Source: Mytilus californianus (taxonomy: Eukaryota > Mollusca > Bivalvia > Mytilida > Mytilidae). Taken from it: 64,000 bases of DNA. The stretch spans positions 54,894,247 to 54,958,246 of the forward strand of contig NW_026262604.1 in assembly GCF_021869535.1 (NCBI RefSeq), given 5' to 3'. Shown in pieces: positions 23,216-35,232 of the stretch (the stretch's first letter is position 1; every line of letters starts with the position of its first letter). The position numbers and the translations under genes are program-made. The notes under the pieces are model-generated. The model worked only from the letters and a program-made list of their open reading frames with translations. It had not been told where the DNA came from and searched no databases.

Positions 23216-24385
23216 TTCAAATGGAAGTTAAAAATCGATATTTGTTGGGTTTTTTTTTTTTTCGTCAAGCACGCAGCATTTACGAGTTAGATCAGGGATA
23301 ACTCGTATTCAGAATGCAGTGTCTGTATAGGGTAATATGATAAACTGAGCACTGTACCGTTTGAGTTAGAAACCCAACCCAGCGTTTCAGTCTAGTACAA
23401 AGCATAGTATATTCAAATATGATTAGCATGTTATCGTCATGAATATGCATGTTATACTTGCCCTGGAGATTAAGAAGCCACCAACCAATCAAAACTTTGG
23501 TTGGTTCCTTCCGTAAAATATTCTGAAGGCCTTTGGAATATACATACAATTACATTGTCAAACTTATCAAATAACAACCGGGTACCAGTTTATTCAAAAA
23601 TATACTAAGGATTTCTTTTGCGGAAGTACTTAATCTGGGTGATGACGTTGCAATGAAATCTCGGTTTCATCAGAGCGAAACAGCCTTCATTCAGGGTCTC
23701 CTTCATTACACTCATCTTAAAACAATAACAGAAGAAATGAAATGAAAACTATTTAATTAAGTATATGCATCCATTACGTGCACTTGGCATCCAATGGCTT
23801 AGGTGACAAAATCTTCACTTTCTTCTTTTTTCATCCTGATCACCCTAGAAAACAAAATGGAATAAATTTAAATGATTCTTTCACGTATAACAGTTACTGT
23901 AATAGACCATTGTATTTTTTTGTAAATATTGACCTCTGGTTAGTTTGGCTTCATAACTGTTTATTTTTTGTATTTTTGAGAAAATTAAAGACGCAAGGCT
24001 CATTTGACAAATGGCTATTTTAGTATCCGCAGTTAAAGTTGAACTGTCAGATGTAATTAAGACAAGTAACGATGTATTGGGATGTAGGGTAATAACATTT
24101 AGTTATGCTTATTTGTTTTGTCAGAGTGAACGTATTTAAACTTTCTGATAAAGGTCAGTTGGTCGAGATATTGGCTGATTGTGTATCAGCTGTGATACTG
24201 TATGATGTGATTTTTCCTTGAAGTCTTGACTCAGTAAAGATTCTGGAGGACTTGTATTTAAAGTTTATAGCTAACTTTGTCAATAAGTCTGAAGTAATGT
24301 GCATTTGTGAATAAACTTGTCAATAGATATTATTTAGTTAATGGGATTTACCACTGTATACATTTGTCTTGCCATAGTATGGTTA

Positions 24386-25988
24386 TAAAATTGAGAATGG
24401 AAATGGGGAATGTGTCAAAGAGACAACAACCCGACCATAGAACAGACAACAGCAGAAGGTCACCAACAGGTCTTCAATGCAGCGATAAATTCCGGCACCT
24501 GGAGGCGTCCTTCAGCTGGCCCCTTAACAAATATATATACTAGTTCAGTGATAATGAACGCCATACTAAACTCCAAAATTGTACACAAGAAACTAAAATT
24601 AAAAATAATACAAGACTAACAAAGGTTAGGGGCTCCTGACTTGGGACAGGCGCAAAAATGCGGCGGGGTTAAACATGTTTATGAGATCTCAACCCTCCCC
24701 CTATACCTCTAGCCAATGTAGAAAAGTAAACGCATAACAATACGCACATTAAAATTCAGTTCAAGAGAAGTCCGAGTCTGATATCAGAAGATGTAACCAA
24801 AGAAAATAAACAAATAATACATAAATAACAACAGACTACTAGCAGTTAACTGACATGCCAGCTCCAGACTTCAATTAAACTGATTGAAAGATTATGTCTT
24901 CATCATATGAATATCAGGCACAATCCTTCCCGTTAGGGGTTTAGTATCATACCATCATAACATATATGAGAAGAACATAACCCATGTCATGCCAACAACT
25001 GGTTTTTAAATAAATGTGTTTAGTGCCGATGCAAAGACCCTATAAGTGAATCAATATTAACGCCAAAATATGCAATCTTTAATGACCTGACAACAGTATC
25101 GTAACTATATCCCTTCTTAATAAGTCTATTTAAAGGTTTTGTTAGCTTCAGAGGTGAATACTGACATTTTTGTCTTTATAAAGAATATTTCCATAAAAAA
25201 TTGGATGTGAAATACCTGAACGTATAAGAAGTCTGCATGTTGAGCTATATTTACGAATGATGTCCTTATACCGATGATAAAATTTAGTAAATGTTTTGCC
25301 TAGTTTGTGATATCGAAAACCCTGGTGTAATAATTTTTCAGTAATACATAAATGTCTCTCGTTAAAATCTAAAACATTGTTACATACACGAGCGAATCGT
25401 ACAAGTTGAGATATATAAACACCGTAAGATGGTGACAAGGGAACGTCACCATCTAAAAATGGATAATTAACGATAGGAAATGAAAAATCATCTCTTTTAT
25501 CATATATTTTAGTATTAAGCTTTCCGTTAATGATATAGATATCAAGATCGAGGAAAGGGCAGTGGTCATTGTTAGTATTAGCTTTATTTAAAGTAAGCTC
25601 AACAGGATAAATTTCTTTAGTATACATACTGAAGTCGTCATTATTGAGAGCCAAAATATCATCTAAATATCTAAAAATATTATTAAATTTGTGTATCAGA
25701 TGTTGTTTCGATGGGTCTTTGCTGATTTTTGTCATAAATTTCAACTCGTAGCAATACAAAAAAGGTCCGCAATAAGTGGTGCACAGTTAGTCCCCATTGG
25801 AATTCCGATAACCTGACGATATACGGAATCTCCAAAGCGAACAAAAATGTTATCTAGTAAAAATTCAAGGGCATATATAGTATCAAAGCATGTCCAATTG
25901 ACATAGTTTTTTTGTTTATTGCTACTAAAAAATGACCTAAAAGAGTTTGAACATATATATTCACATTCTGACTTTTCAAATGCCCATG
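24386..25988 (-). mobile_element. Penelope-like retroelement, family B, copy 2 (5'-truncated)
   Basis: On the minus strand it starts at about 25988 within the reverse transcriptase, where the match to copy 1 stops abruptly (copy 1 continues past about 1130). It ends at about 24386 with the same terminal sequence as copy 3 (49786). The 3' tail of about 760 bp includes the GGCTCCTGACTTGGGACAGG block shared with repeat D. A fixed 3' end with a variable 5' end indicates retrotransposition. Confidence 0.8.
25148..25985 (-). pseudogene. Family B reverse transcriptase, 3' half
   Basis: Two frames on the minus strand join at a one-base loss in a T run (plus-strand A run near 25756-25762); copy 1 has one more base and keeps the frame there. 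The upstream frame carries GIPMGTNCAPLIADLF (motif B). The downstream frame of 203 codons carries FRYLDDILALNN (motif C), then TKIYDKRDDFSFPIVNYPFL and a C-terminal thumb-like region ending near HPIFYGNILYK. The motif A half is missing through 5' truncation. Recently inserted, judging by the long open frame, but not functional. Confidence 0.8.
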
Positions 25989-26911
25989 TCTGTCTGTCTG
26001 TGTCGTTCCACATAACAGTATGCTCATAAAGACGTCCAATAGCACCAAATTAAACTAGCCAGGTCAGTGGATGTCTCAAGTTAGATCTTAATGTTTATTT
26101 TTATTTCGGGAATAACGGTGTTGATGGTAGATGTTTGATAGTCCCTGTAAATTGTATTCGCATTTTACTAGACTCAGGACAATTAAGAGCTTTACATGGG
26201 ATATTGTCGGTACGTTGACATATGTACGGCTTATTTATTTTTCGTTGGGTTCCTGTCTCAATAAAAAATAGCCCGCATCACCTTCTATTGGTGATAAAAT
26301 AACTATAAGTACATATTTCAGAATAAATAGCACAGTCACTTAGTACATGTTGAAAACAAAACAAAAATACGAAACAATTTAAAATTGCTTTTATGGCATC
26401 AGTCTTAAAGGTACTATCAATTAAAGTGTTGAAAAAAAACAAAAAAAAAACAATCAGTTTAATTATTACATATCATAACATTATAAGTTAAAACATCATA
26501 ACTGAAAATATATAATAACGAAAAACTTTTTAAACGTATTAATTTTTTCTATCTTTTTAAATGTTTTGTTTGTTTCCTTGATTTGTATCTTCTAGATTAA
26601 TTTATGAGATTTTAACATAAGTTACTGTAACCTACATTTATGTTCTATCTGAGGGTCTGTAGAGGGTTTACAGAATAGAGAGATAAACCTCCAGAGAATA
26701 AAGGACAACAACATTAAAGAAAAGGGTTAAAAGGGTACATGATAAAAAAACACAGAATGATAGTTTCTAACAAATAAAGAATAGAGTAAAATGGGCAAGA
26801 AAAAAGTAAATAAAGAATAGAGAACACATACCGCAAAACTTAATTATACAGAAACGAGGACATTCTCATGCATCCTATCAGTGGGATAGATAACAAAAAT
26901 AAAGAACATAC

Positions 26912-27024
26912 CGTACAGTAACAAACACAATCTATTCCATTGGGTATATAACTACATCCCTTATATGAACAATCGTCTATGATTCTCTGGGAACAGTCTT
27001 TATCTGCATTTCTCTTCTCAGCAG
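26912..27024 (-). CDS. Cysteine-rich secreted peptide, gene 2, mature-peptide exon
   Basis: Minus-strand exon of 113 nt between an AG acceptor (CTAG) and a GTATGT donor (26906-26911). It encodes AAEKR with the dibasic site, then NADKDC and cysteine spacing C-X7-C-X4-C-X8-C-X-C-X-C. It is one codon shorter than gene 1 before the fourth cysteine. Differences from gene 1 cluster within the mature part (for example Ser-Tyr for Ala-Asp before the third Cys), while the frame and all six cysteines are kept, which suggests selection. Downstream exon not found. Likely a secreted defence-type peptide; function inferred only from architecture. Confidence 0.75.
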
Positions 27025-27261
27025 CTAGAATGATGATAATCATAATGAAAGGCACAATATTAATATATCATTTTAATAGGGCACCGAACAAAGTTAATCT
27101 AAATGTAAAGATTTATTTAACTCAACTAAAAAAGAAATGTTAACATGTACGACACTTGTGTAGTACTTTGTTCGGAACTAAATTCGGAAATTCGAAAATG
27201 CAACTAAGCAAATTCAACAATCTCTTAGTGTTCCTAATGACGAGTTTGATCTAAAAATGTG

Positions 27262-27350
27262 TACGAGCATCACGACGGATGCCACTGGTCGAACAGGATT
27301 TGCAATGCTGTGCGGCTCTTTCCGTTTCTTTCAACCATGGCTAAGTCTGG
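27262..27350 (+). repeat. Old family A tail fragment (orthologue of 12420-12600)
   Basis: CGAGCATCACGACGGATGCC and TTTCAACCATGGCTAAGTC remain, with an internal deletion relative to copy 1. Confidence 0.45.
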
Positions 27351-28425
27351 TTTTTTTTTTGTTTTTTTTTTGTTTTTGTTTTTTATCTTTTCTCTGATTG
27401 TACTACAATCCTAAAGAATAGAAATAATATACAGAACTTTAGTTTTAGAAATTCAGAAACAATAAAAACTTAAGAGTACCGAAAATAGACCAAGCCAGAC
27501 GAAAAACAACGTTAAAAGATTTAAACAAAACATGACAGTGTAAATGCGGACATTCTACATTACGTACGTAATAGATTACCTGTGGGTTTCTTATTCGTAA
27601 AGTCAAAACAATTCTCGTAATGTTATTTTATACTGTATAAACTATATTTTTCTTCGAAATATGAATAAGAAGATATATATGTAGTCTTATTAGGTTGCTT
27701 TAGAATTGTCATATATCTCAAAACCCATTTTTGTTTACATTAGTTGCATGTATTACTATATACCATTTTTTTGTCATGTTTGAATATCCACTTGCTAAAT
27801 TTACTGACACCCGTGATTGAATTTCAAAATCATATTATTCTAATTCCTAGGTTCTAAGGACTATACAAATTTTCTTTTGAATGGATCGAAAATAAATCAA
27901 GAATTAACAATTCACATCATAAGTTTAAGAAATTCAGAAACAAAACAAGACTTAAGGTACTAAAACAAACCAAACGTGACACAAATTGTGGCGAACAAAA
28001 TAAAAAGATTTAAACAAAAAAAATGACAGTGCATTTGTGAATAATTCTTCATTACTTTAAAGTGGATATTACGGCGGGTTATCATTTTCGCGATATGAAT
28101 GGACGACCTTTTTGCGATAAGTTTAAATTCGCAAACTGAATGATAAATTCACATTTATACTGTTGATTTCTAAAATTAATTCGCACGGGGGATAATTTTG
28201 TGCATCTACGTTATCGTGAAATAAGCGAAAATTTCCACGTTCAAAGTATATAGTTGATTACACGTGGGTTTCGAGCAAAAATATACATTATGTGCACTAT
28301 TAGAAAACACAATTCTTGTACTGTATAAAATATTTTTGTGTAGAAAATATGAATAAAAGGATATATACTAGGTTTAACCACTTTTCTTCTAAGGAAATAA
28401 CCCACTAATGGTACACTTTACTTAC

Positions 28426-28492
28426 CTATTCCGCTTGTAACTTGTTGAACACAGACTAATACAATTATCAAAATAAGCATTACTTTTGCCAT
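28426..28492 (-). CDS. Cysteine-rich secreted peptide, gene 2, signal-peptide exon
   Basis: 67-nt exon with start codon at 28492-28490 and GTAAGT donor at 28420-28425, phase 1. It encodes the same signal peptide as gene 1 (MAKVML, a hydrophobic Leu/Ile/Val core, then QQVTSGI). At nucleotide level the two are almost identical, against visible divergence in the surrounding intron. The intron is about 1.4 kb. About 135 bp upstream of the start codon is also highly conserved between the two genes, consistent with a shared promoter. Confidence 0.8.
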
Positions 28493-29474
28493 GTTTTAAC
28501 GTTATTGCCAGACCTACTGATACTGAAGTTTAAAGTCAAATGGTGGTCGTATACATTGTATGATACATTTTTATTGAAAATCGAACTTTTCTCTTTGTCA
28601 GCAGTTTCAGAGTATAATGTAAATAAAAAAAGATAACGAAACTATAAAATATGATTCTCATTGTAAATATTCTACTGTAGTATGATGAGCATTCGACCCA
28701 TTAATACCTATGAAATCAAATATCCCCCACAATAAACTGATAAAGCAATACCAGCTGTCTACAGATAAACAAACAATGGATGTCAATAATTATCACGATG
28801 CCTCATTAAACGTTATGATTACTTATAAACCTATATGGAGTTATTTTCTTTCAGAATGATAGGTAATTCTTTTAAAGAATCAACACGAACGATACCAAGT
28901 TTCAATAAAATGTGCTTCAAGGCATAAAATAATGACCTGTGTAAGGTGATGGTAAAGGCAAAAAAATTCTTTTCTCCGTTAATTAGACTGAAGTACCAGG
29001 AAGCTTCTGCTATTCATATTACATGTACATTACAATTTTGTGCTCACTTCGTGGTATTCTCATTTTCATTGGAGGCCTGCCACGTACTTTATAAATGGGG
29101 AAAGGAGGATGGAGGTGTTATAACATTTTACCCCGATTGTACTGCTAGATAAAATGGCATTTTGTACAATTAGAGGGTTATTTCCTTTTATTCATATTTT
29201 CTACACAAAAGTTATTCTGAATTGTTCATTAAAATAAAAAATTAAAAAAATCTGCTTTTCCGGGTAAAAATGTCATGTAACAAAAGAAAAAAACATAGTA
29301 CCCCCTTTCATAAAGTTAATTTAATGAATTACTTACAAAGTGACTTGTATTTTTCATACACCGTAACAATTCATTTGTTTCTTGCTTCATGCAATAACAA
29401 TTAAATTTTTATTGTAACTGGAATTTTGAAAGTTTATATCTATATTAATTAGAGAGTTTTATTTATCTATTTAT

Positions 29475-29645
29475 CTATAAAACCAGGTTCAATCCACCAT
29501 TGTCTACATAAGAAAATGCCTGTACTAAGTCAGGAATATGACAGTTGTTGTCCATTCGTTTGATGTGTTTGTGCTTTTGATTTTGCCATTTGATTAGTGA
29601 CTTTCCGTTTTGAATTTTCCTCGGAGTTCAGTTTTTTTGTGATTT
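29475..29645 (-). repeat. Dispersed repeat C
   Basis: Shares, in reverse complement, AAACCTGGTTTTAT-type, CAACTGTCATATTCC-type and TTTTGCCATTTGATT-type blocks with 62585-62770. Confidence 0.65.
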
Positions 29646-29790
29646 AACTTTTTTTCACATCATACATGAGCCGTAGTGTGTATTTAAACATAAACGCATA
29701 ATTAAAGGATATCTTATTATAAAGAGATCGGTAAAACTATAGAATACAAATCATGCAAGTCTTTGCAGAAAATAATATTTTTTGGACGGT

Positions 29791-29961
29791 ATATAAGTCA
29801 GATAATGCATATTCTGAGGTGTTTAATTGTCATATAACAAACCTTGGGGTGTACGGATTGGCCAAAGAAAGACCTCCCTACGGTCGGTCTTTCGTTTGAT
29901 CAATCCAGATACCCCTCGATGTGTTAAACGACAAGTAAAACCTTAAAATATGCATGATCTA
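29791..29961. repeat. Foldback repeat
   Basis: ATGCATATT, GTGTTTAA, GGGGTGTACGGATTGGCCAA and AAAGACC on the left recur inverted on the right, around a centre near 29880. Confidence 0.65.
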
Positions 29962-30561
29962 TAACAGAACGAAAAATCAAAATAAATTCAATTTTGTTAC
30001 ATACAGATATAGATGATTGAAATAATGTAACTGTTCTGTAGTTGTGTCCACTGAACGATTGTTTTGGAGAGAAGGAAGGGGTTGTTGTTGCGGACTTTTA
30101 GTTTTGTATGTGTGTGTGTTTCAGATATTTGTATTATGGTAGTGATTACGATAGGGACAGTAATTTATTGGTAAATCGATGGATACATAGAGGAATACTG
30201 AGTACAACAAACACTGTTACATGTCGCAGACAAATTCTAGAACTAGTATTCCGACAATTACATAGTAAAATAAGACAATCTAAAAAGAAAACACAGCAAA
30301 GCAACTCACAGATAAACAAAAAGTATACAAACAATAGATAGAAAACAGATTGAGCAATACGAACCTCAACAAAAACAGAAAGCGAACCAAAATATAACAG
30401 AAAGGTTTCATTATATTTCAAAATTTGAAAACAATATAACATAAATTACTTATTTAATACCAGTTGTGTGCAGACGTAAAACATATTATGATGCTTCATT
30501 AAAATTAATGATTGCAAAATGAAAAATTTAATTTACAGATATTAGTATTCTAAGTAAGTAG

Positions 30562-30660
30562 ATATAAGAAGATGTGGTATGAGACAACTCTCCATCCAAG
30601 TCACAATTTGTAAAAGTAAACCATTATAGGTCAAAGAACGGTCTTCAACATGGAGACCTG
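30562..30660 (+). repeat. Fragment of dispersed repeat D
   Basis: AGAAGATGTGGTATGAGACA, CTATAGGTCA-type and GGTCTTCAACATGGAGACC-type blocks. Confidence 0.55.
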
Positions 30661-30825
30661 TAAGTACACCAGTTGGTTTTTATGGGCGGATACTACACGT
30701 TGTTACTTCTTAATGTTTATCTATTCTTTTTTTCTATTGGGATTTGTTGTTGTGCTATGCTAACCTTTGTTTATGACCATAAAGACATGTTTTGTGCTAA
30801 CACCAGCTTTATTGTCTTTGTCACA

Positions 30826-31000
30826 GAGAGGTGAAAGATACCAGAGGGACATTCAAACTCATACATGTCATAAGTCGAAATGAACTGACAACGCTAAGGC
30901 TAAATAAGAAAAAGACCAACAGACAAACAGTAGTACACAAAACACAACATAGAAAACTAAAGACTGAGCAACACGAACCCCACCAAAATATGGGGGTGAT
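30826..31000 (-). repeat. Family A tail copy
   Basis: Reverse complement of the family A 3' end, starting with its terminus (GTGAAAGATACCAGAGGGAC on the plus strand) and running to CACCAAAATATGGGGGTGAT. Confidence 0.7.
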
Positions 31001-31309
31001 CTCAGATGCTCAATATTGTTTCGTATATAAAAGGAACCAGATTCGTAACAATTTTTTTGGTAATATTGTCTTCAAACGTTTTTTTTTTGTTCAGTTCCAG
31101 GTATTTGTATGATCGCGAATATAGTAGTATAATAGTAAGACCCCCTTTTAAAAAATCCTGGATCTGCCCCTATTTGAAGTCCTCCTTTAAATACTGATTA
31201 TTGTATGGAAGCAATCCGTGAAAGCTAAATTATCTCTCTGTACATAATCATGATAATGTATATGTTTTTTTGATATTGATAATTCATATGTTTAAAAAGT
31301 AAAATAAAA

Positions 31310-31402
31310 AAAATACCGAACTCAAAGAAAATTCAAAACGGAAAGTCCCTTATCAAATGACAAAATCAAAAGCTCAAACACATCAAACGAATGGAAATCA
31401 AC
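31310..31402 (+). repeat. Fragment of dispersed repeat C
   Basis: AAAATTCAAAACGGAAAGTC and CATCAAACGAATGGAAA blocks as at 62585. Confidence 0.6.
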
Positions 31403-31721
31403 TGTAACTATACTTTTGTTATTCTCGACCATTACACCTATATACTTATATAAACAACAGGCACTGTTGTTTAGACATCAATGATATAAGCGTCTTCAGT
31501 AAATTACTGAGTGATATCCCTTTTTGCAGGCTTTCAAAAGCTTTATTTACAAAAAATATTTATATACTGTAAAACAAACTCTGTATCATCTTATTATAAA
31601 CAAACACGCTTAAAACAAAGCAAGCATACACACAAGAGCTCCCTCTACATTTGTTCTCTTACGATTCGATTGAAAATACGAATAGATCGTGCTCACCTGT
31701 TAAAAGTAAATAACAGCTTAC

Positions 31722-31777
31722 CTATACCAGCAGCGTTATGCTGAGGGTAAGGAGGAAGCAAGAATATTTTTTATCAT
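31722..31777 (-). pseudogene. Broken signal-peptide exon of a fourth cysteine-rich peptide gene
   Basis: Minus-strand start codon at 31777-31775 and a GTAAGC donor at 31716-31721, with the same closing context as the gene 3 signal exon. The exon is 56 nt rather than 67, so about 11 nt are missing from the hydrophobic core and the frame shifts to a stop within the exon. Upstream, the CATTTATATATGG block (31833-31845) and flanking bases match gene 3 at the same distance, so promoter, start and donor were all inherited. No mature exon was found downstream. I judge it a dead paralogue, closest to gene 3. Confidence 0.65.
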
Positions 31778-31832
31778 TTTTTCCAATATTTAGTGTATCT
31801 GTATGCTTACAATGTCGAGATGCTGACAATTT

Positions 31833-31845
31833 CATTTATATATGG
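31833..31845 (-). promoter_or_regulatory. TATA box of the broken fourth gene
   Basis: CCATATATAAATG on the minus strand, about 60 nt upstream of the ATG, conserved with gene 3. Confidence 0.4.
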
Positions 31846-32227
31846 AAAATGTATGAACAATCCATAGATCTTTTCATGTAAGTACTTTACATTAACATTA
31901 AAACAGAAGAAAAGAAAATAGGACGATTGTAGATACACCATGTGCACGATGTTGTTAGTACTTACATAATAGTTTTACTTTTCAATTAAACATAATCACG
32001 TATAATTGTTTGTTTGGTGTTACATCTGGTATACAAATACAATTATTCAGGTTTGCAAATTCTTAAGTAATTACTTGATCCTAACATTTAGACGGAAACA
32101 AGGATGTTTTATTAAACACGAAGTTTTCGGTACTTTGTATCACAAATACAATTTTTTATGTTGCAATTAATTGTTGTAATTTTCCATTCTTAATGCTATA
32201 CAACTTTGTATTTCATGTGGCCTTCCA

Positions 32228-32300
32228 ATTCGAGAGCCACCAAGGAGTCAGACGTAGACGAAACGCGCGTCTGATATACAAAATTGTAAGCCTGGTAATT
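32228..32300. repeat. Fragment of dispersed repeat G
   Basis: Contains GTAGACGAAACGCGCGTCTG and an ATTGTAAGCCTGGTAATTTT-type block, related to 57840-57905 and 60160-60215. Confidence 0.55.
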
Positions 32301-32444
32301 TTGATTAGTTTTTGCATTACCTAACATGTAAATAATTGTCTCTATCATATGTTTATTGGTATAAAAAAAATTCAAATTAAAAAATGTGTATTTATATTAT
32401 ATCATTTATGCACATTTTCTAAAGTGATTTTCGATGAAAAAGGG

Positions 32445-32650
32445 TTTGAAAGATTACAAAGGGAAATTTAAACTCAGAGGTCGACGACAAACTGACAACT
32501 GTTTGCCAGAAAATAAATCGACGAAAAGACAATCAACAGTCTACATCTCGCAACATTGAAAATAAAAGACTAAGCAACATGACCCCACCAAAATATAAGG
32601 GGTCATCGCATGTGCTTCAGAAGGGTAATCAGATCCTGCTCTACATGTTT
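32445..32650 (-). repeat. Family A tail copy, diverged
   Basis: Reverse complement of the family A tail with GAAGGGTAATCAGATCCTGC and CTACATGTTT recognisable. Confidence 0.6.
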
Positions 32651-32754
32651 CATTCATCGTATTGCTGAATTAAGTACGAACCGGTGATAAATCTAATTTG
32701 GTAGGTCATATTCGTGGAAAAGAGGACGGAATTGTGGTAACGACAATTGGTACA

Positions 32755-32840
32755 TACAAATCCTAACATAGAAAACTAAAAACTGAGCAACACAAATCCC
32801 ACCAGGAAACCGAGTTGATCTCTGGTGCTCCTTAAGGATG
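32755..32840 (-). repeat. Family A tail fragment
   Basis: CATAGAAAACTAAAAACTGA, GCAACACAAATCCCACCAGG and GATCTCTGGTGCTCC blocks. Confidence 0.55.
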
Positions 32841-32849
32841 AGCAAATCT

Positions 32850-34196
32850 TCAAACATGTAGAACCTATCGTGAAACCAGTGTTATCATTATATAATTATA
32901 TAATGTTATTGACAGTTGATACCTGACATATAGTTTAAAACATTGAATTGATGTTTATAACTGTTTTAAGAAGGATTATGTTCAAGGTATGATTCTAAGT
33001 GCATTGCATTGCTTAAATACCTGAATACAAGACATTTATATTTCCTCACTCATATCAATATATTCGTCGATTTGTTTTTCAAAATGACTTTTAAGACCGT
33101 ATGTTGGTCTCAAGATATCTTTTCTGGATTTACAGTATTTTAGTTATGCTGTCTCGTTTAGGTATATATAAAATCTCTTTGATACATATTTCGTAAAGTC
33201 AACTTCCATTACATAGGATTTAATGTTTACAATATTCACCTACGTTGTATTCTTTGATAGTTCATACAGCGACTAATTTGAGGGAACGATAGTTTTTTAC
33301 ATAACAATTTTTACTTTACAGAAAGTCGTCAAAATACTATCAAACAGTTTTTCTGATTATTGTCAAAATTGTCTTTTCGACTTTAACCCAAGGTTTACTT
33401 GCTCATATCAATAATTTTGTATATTGGTTATCCAATATGTCCTATCTTAGATATCAATGGAAATGTCAACTTTAAGCCGAGAACATATTCGTAATTTGGC
33501 ATTCAAATGGGTATAGATTATTCCAGGTAAAATATTGAAGAGAAATGTATTCAAAACGGACAAAAAGACAAGAAGTATTACAACAAATGAAAAAAGTAAA
33601 TAACGGGACAACAAAAAACCATAAGTCTTAGTATGACGGGAAAAAAGAACAAATAAACAACAGTTGATAAAACACAAAATAGTGAGTTCAAAAATAACAC
33701 TCAAACGCTATACAAGACCTTGATTAAAGATGGAAAATTCGGAAAGATAAAGAGTTTAAGCGGATTAGAAAAAAAAATAATTTATGCAAATAAAAAAATA
33801 TAGAATATGTTACAGTTACCAACGACCATATGAACCATTTGTAAATATTTGTCCTATGCAAAAGGTAGAATAGACCGTTTAAACCATTAGAAAAAGAACC
33901 TAAAGCAATAAAAAAAAGAGACCCCCGAAAAAAAAATAAAATAAAAAAAAACTAAAAAAGCCTAATTTCATACACAAAATCTAGTTCCACTATTTGGTAT
34001 TTGTTTTGCACATGGCATTTTTTTTCTTGGACCTATTTGTTCTATGCTCTCAAACGTGTTATATTTGTGGATTACCAAATGTATGACAGAAAGTTACCCA
34101 AAACCAGGTGTAGTACACACGGAAATGATATCATATGGTTTTCATGATACATTCAGATAAAGATAAATTGAATTAATTTTATTTATAAAGTCCTGA
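32850..34196. other. No feature seen
   Basis: AT-rich, A-runs near 33770-33960, no supported frame or repeat. Confidence 0.5.
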
Positions 34197-34451
34197 CAGT
34201 GGCGTAGCTAGGTCCTTATATTTCTAGTGAGGCAAATGAGGCCAATGCATCGGTGCGGGCCACTGACCTGAATGCTTCTGTGGAGCAGATAGTTCAATTC
34301 AAAAAACAAAAAACCCTTGTTTCAACATTTACAGATAAAAATGTGATTTTTTTAATGTTTGTTTAATGTCTAGTGGCAAATAGTCTGTACACATTCAGGT
34401 CTAGAAAAAATTGCAATAAATCCAGTTGAAGGTGCCCCCTCATCACCAGAC

Positions 34452-35232
34452 ATGACAAATATCCCAAACATGACTCATTCAGATCATCATACTAGTGACA
34501 ATAGCAATAGTACACATACACAGCCATGTTCAGTTCTCCGTAAAGACATTTTGGATTTTGATGACTCTGAACAACACTGTCTCATTTCAAAATGTGAAAC
34601 TAATGGCTGCAAAACTTGTGAAATTTTAATAACAGACGCTCAATTCACTAGCAATTTAACTAAACAGTCTTACTTTACAAGAAGTTACGATGATCTGAAT
34701 TGTAAATCTATAAATGTCGTCTACGGATTAGAGTGTAACCTTTGTGGATTAGTTTACTTCGATCGGTGAAACGAAAGGAAGGCTAAACAAACGTATGTGC
34801 GGCCATAGATCAGATATCAACCTCAATGCAAACGACATTCTGTACCAGCATTTTAATCAGCCTGATCATTCCATCGTTTCTATGACAGTTCGTATAATCG
34901 AAAAAATATACCACAAGACTAACAATCCTCAACTTGCAACGCCTCTCCGTAGACAAAAAGAGGACTACTGGATTCGACAATTGGGAACTGCGACACCATA
35001 TGGTTGCAATGACAAAATTGATGGTATAGGTATTCTATCTAGTCCTTCCTGTAACTCGGTGAATGTGATAAATATTTTCAATTCTACTCCTCGACGTAGA
35101 CGCAGTCATTGTCATCGTCATTATACACCACCTACTTTGCATGATGTCTCTATTAATGACTTGCTGTCATTTATACAAAAGCCGTTAGGTATTCATCACA
35201 TTCGCACGAAACTGTATTCATTACCCCTTTGA
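34452..35232 (+). pseudogene. GIY-YIG endonuclease domain of family A
   Basis: Two frames join at about 34761-34769. The first (from 34452) carries a Cys-rich motif, CETNGCKTC, and then NVVYGLECNLCGLVY, the GIY half of the nuclease core. The YIG half is disturbed by a net one-base insertion; the frame resumes with ETKGRLNKRMCGH. The second frame (34795-35232) continues with HRSDINLN, RRQKEDYWIRQLGT and PYGCNDKIDGIG, the C-terminal conserved blocks including the Glu of the ED(Y/W) segment and the Asn. GIY-YIG enzymes nick DNA to prime reverse transcription. The second frame ends at a TGA (35230-35232), after which the same frame remains protein-like. Confidence 0.7.

Larger units (their letters stand above)
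28824..29967. repeat. 1.1-kb insertion specific to segmental copy 2
   Basis: The copy 1 sequence ATTAAACGTTATGATTACCA runs straight into AACGAAAAATCA; in copy 2 these are separated by this block. It contains a repeat C fragment and a foldback. No coding sequence. Confidence 0.6.
23690..30520. repeat. Segmental duplication, copy 2 (carries peptide gene 2)
   Basis: Collinear with 8600-14787 plus 18990-19043, interrupted by a roughly 2.1-kb insertion (about 23922-26020, mainly family B) and a 1.1-kb insertion (28824-29967). The preserved junctions show what each locus looked like before those insertions. Confidence 0.8.

Noticed and set aside
23292-23549. 85-codon minus-strand frame
   Set aside because: No recognisable domain, signal peptide or splice context, and composition is that of the background.
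33447-33704. Hydrophobic 85-codon minus-strand frame
   Set aside because: Phe/Leu-rich because of A and T runs; many such frames occur across the window.
34761-34769. Selenocysteine at the TGA ending the first endonuclease frame
   Set aside because: The conserved protein resumes in a different frame just before this TGA, so it is a frameshift, not recoding.
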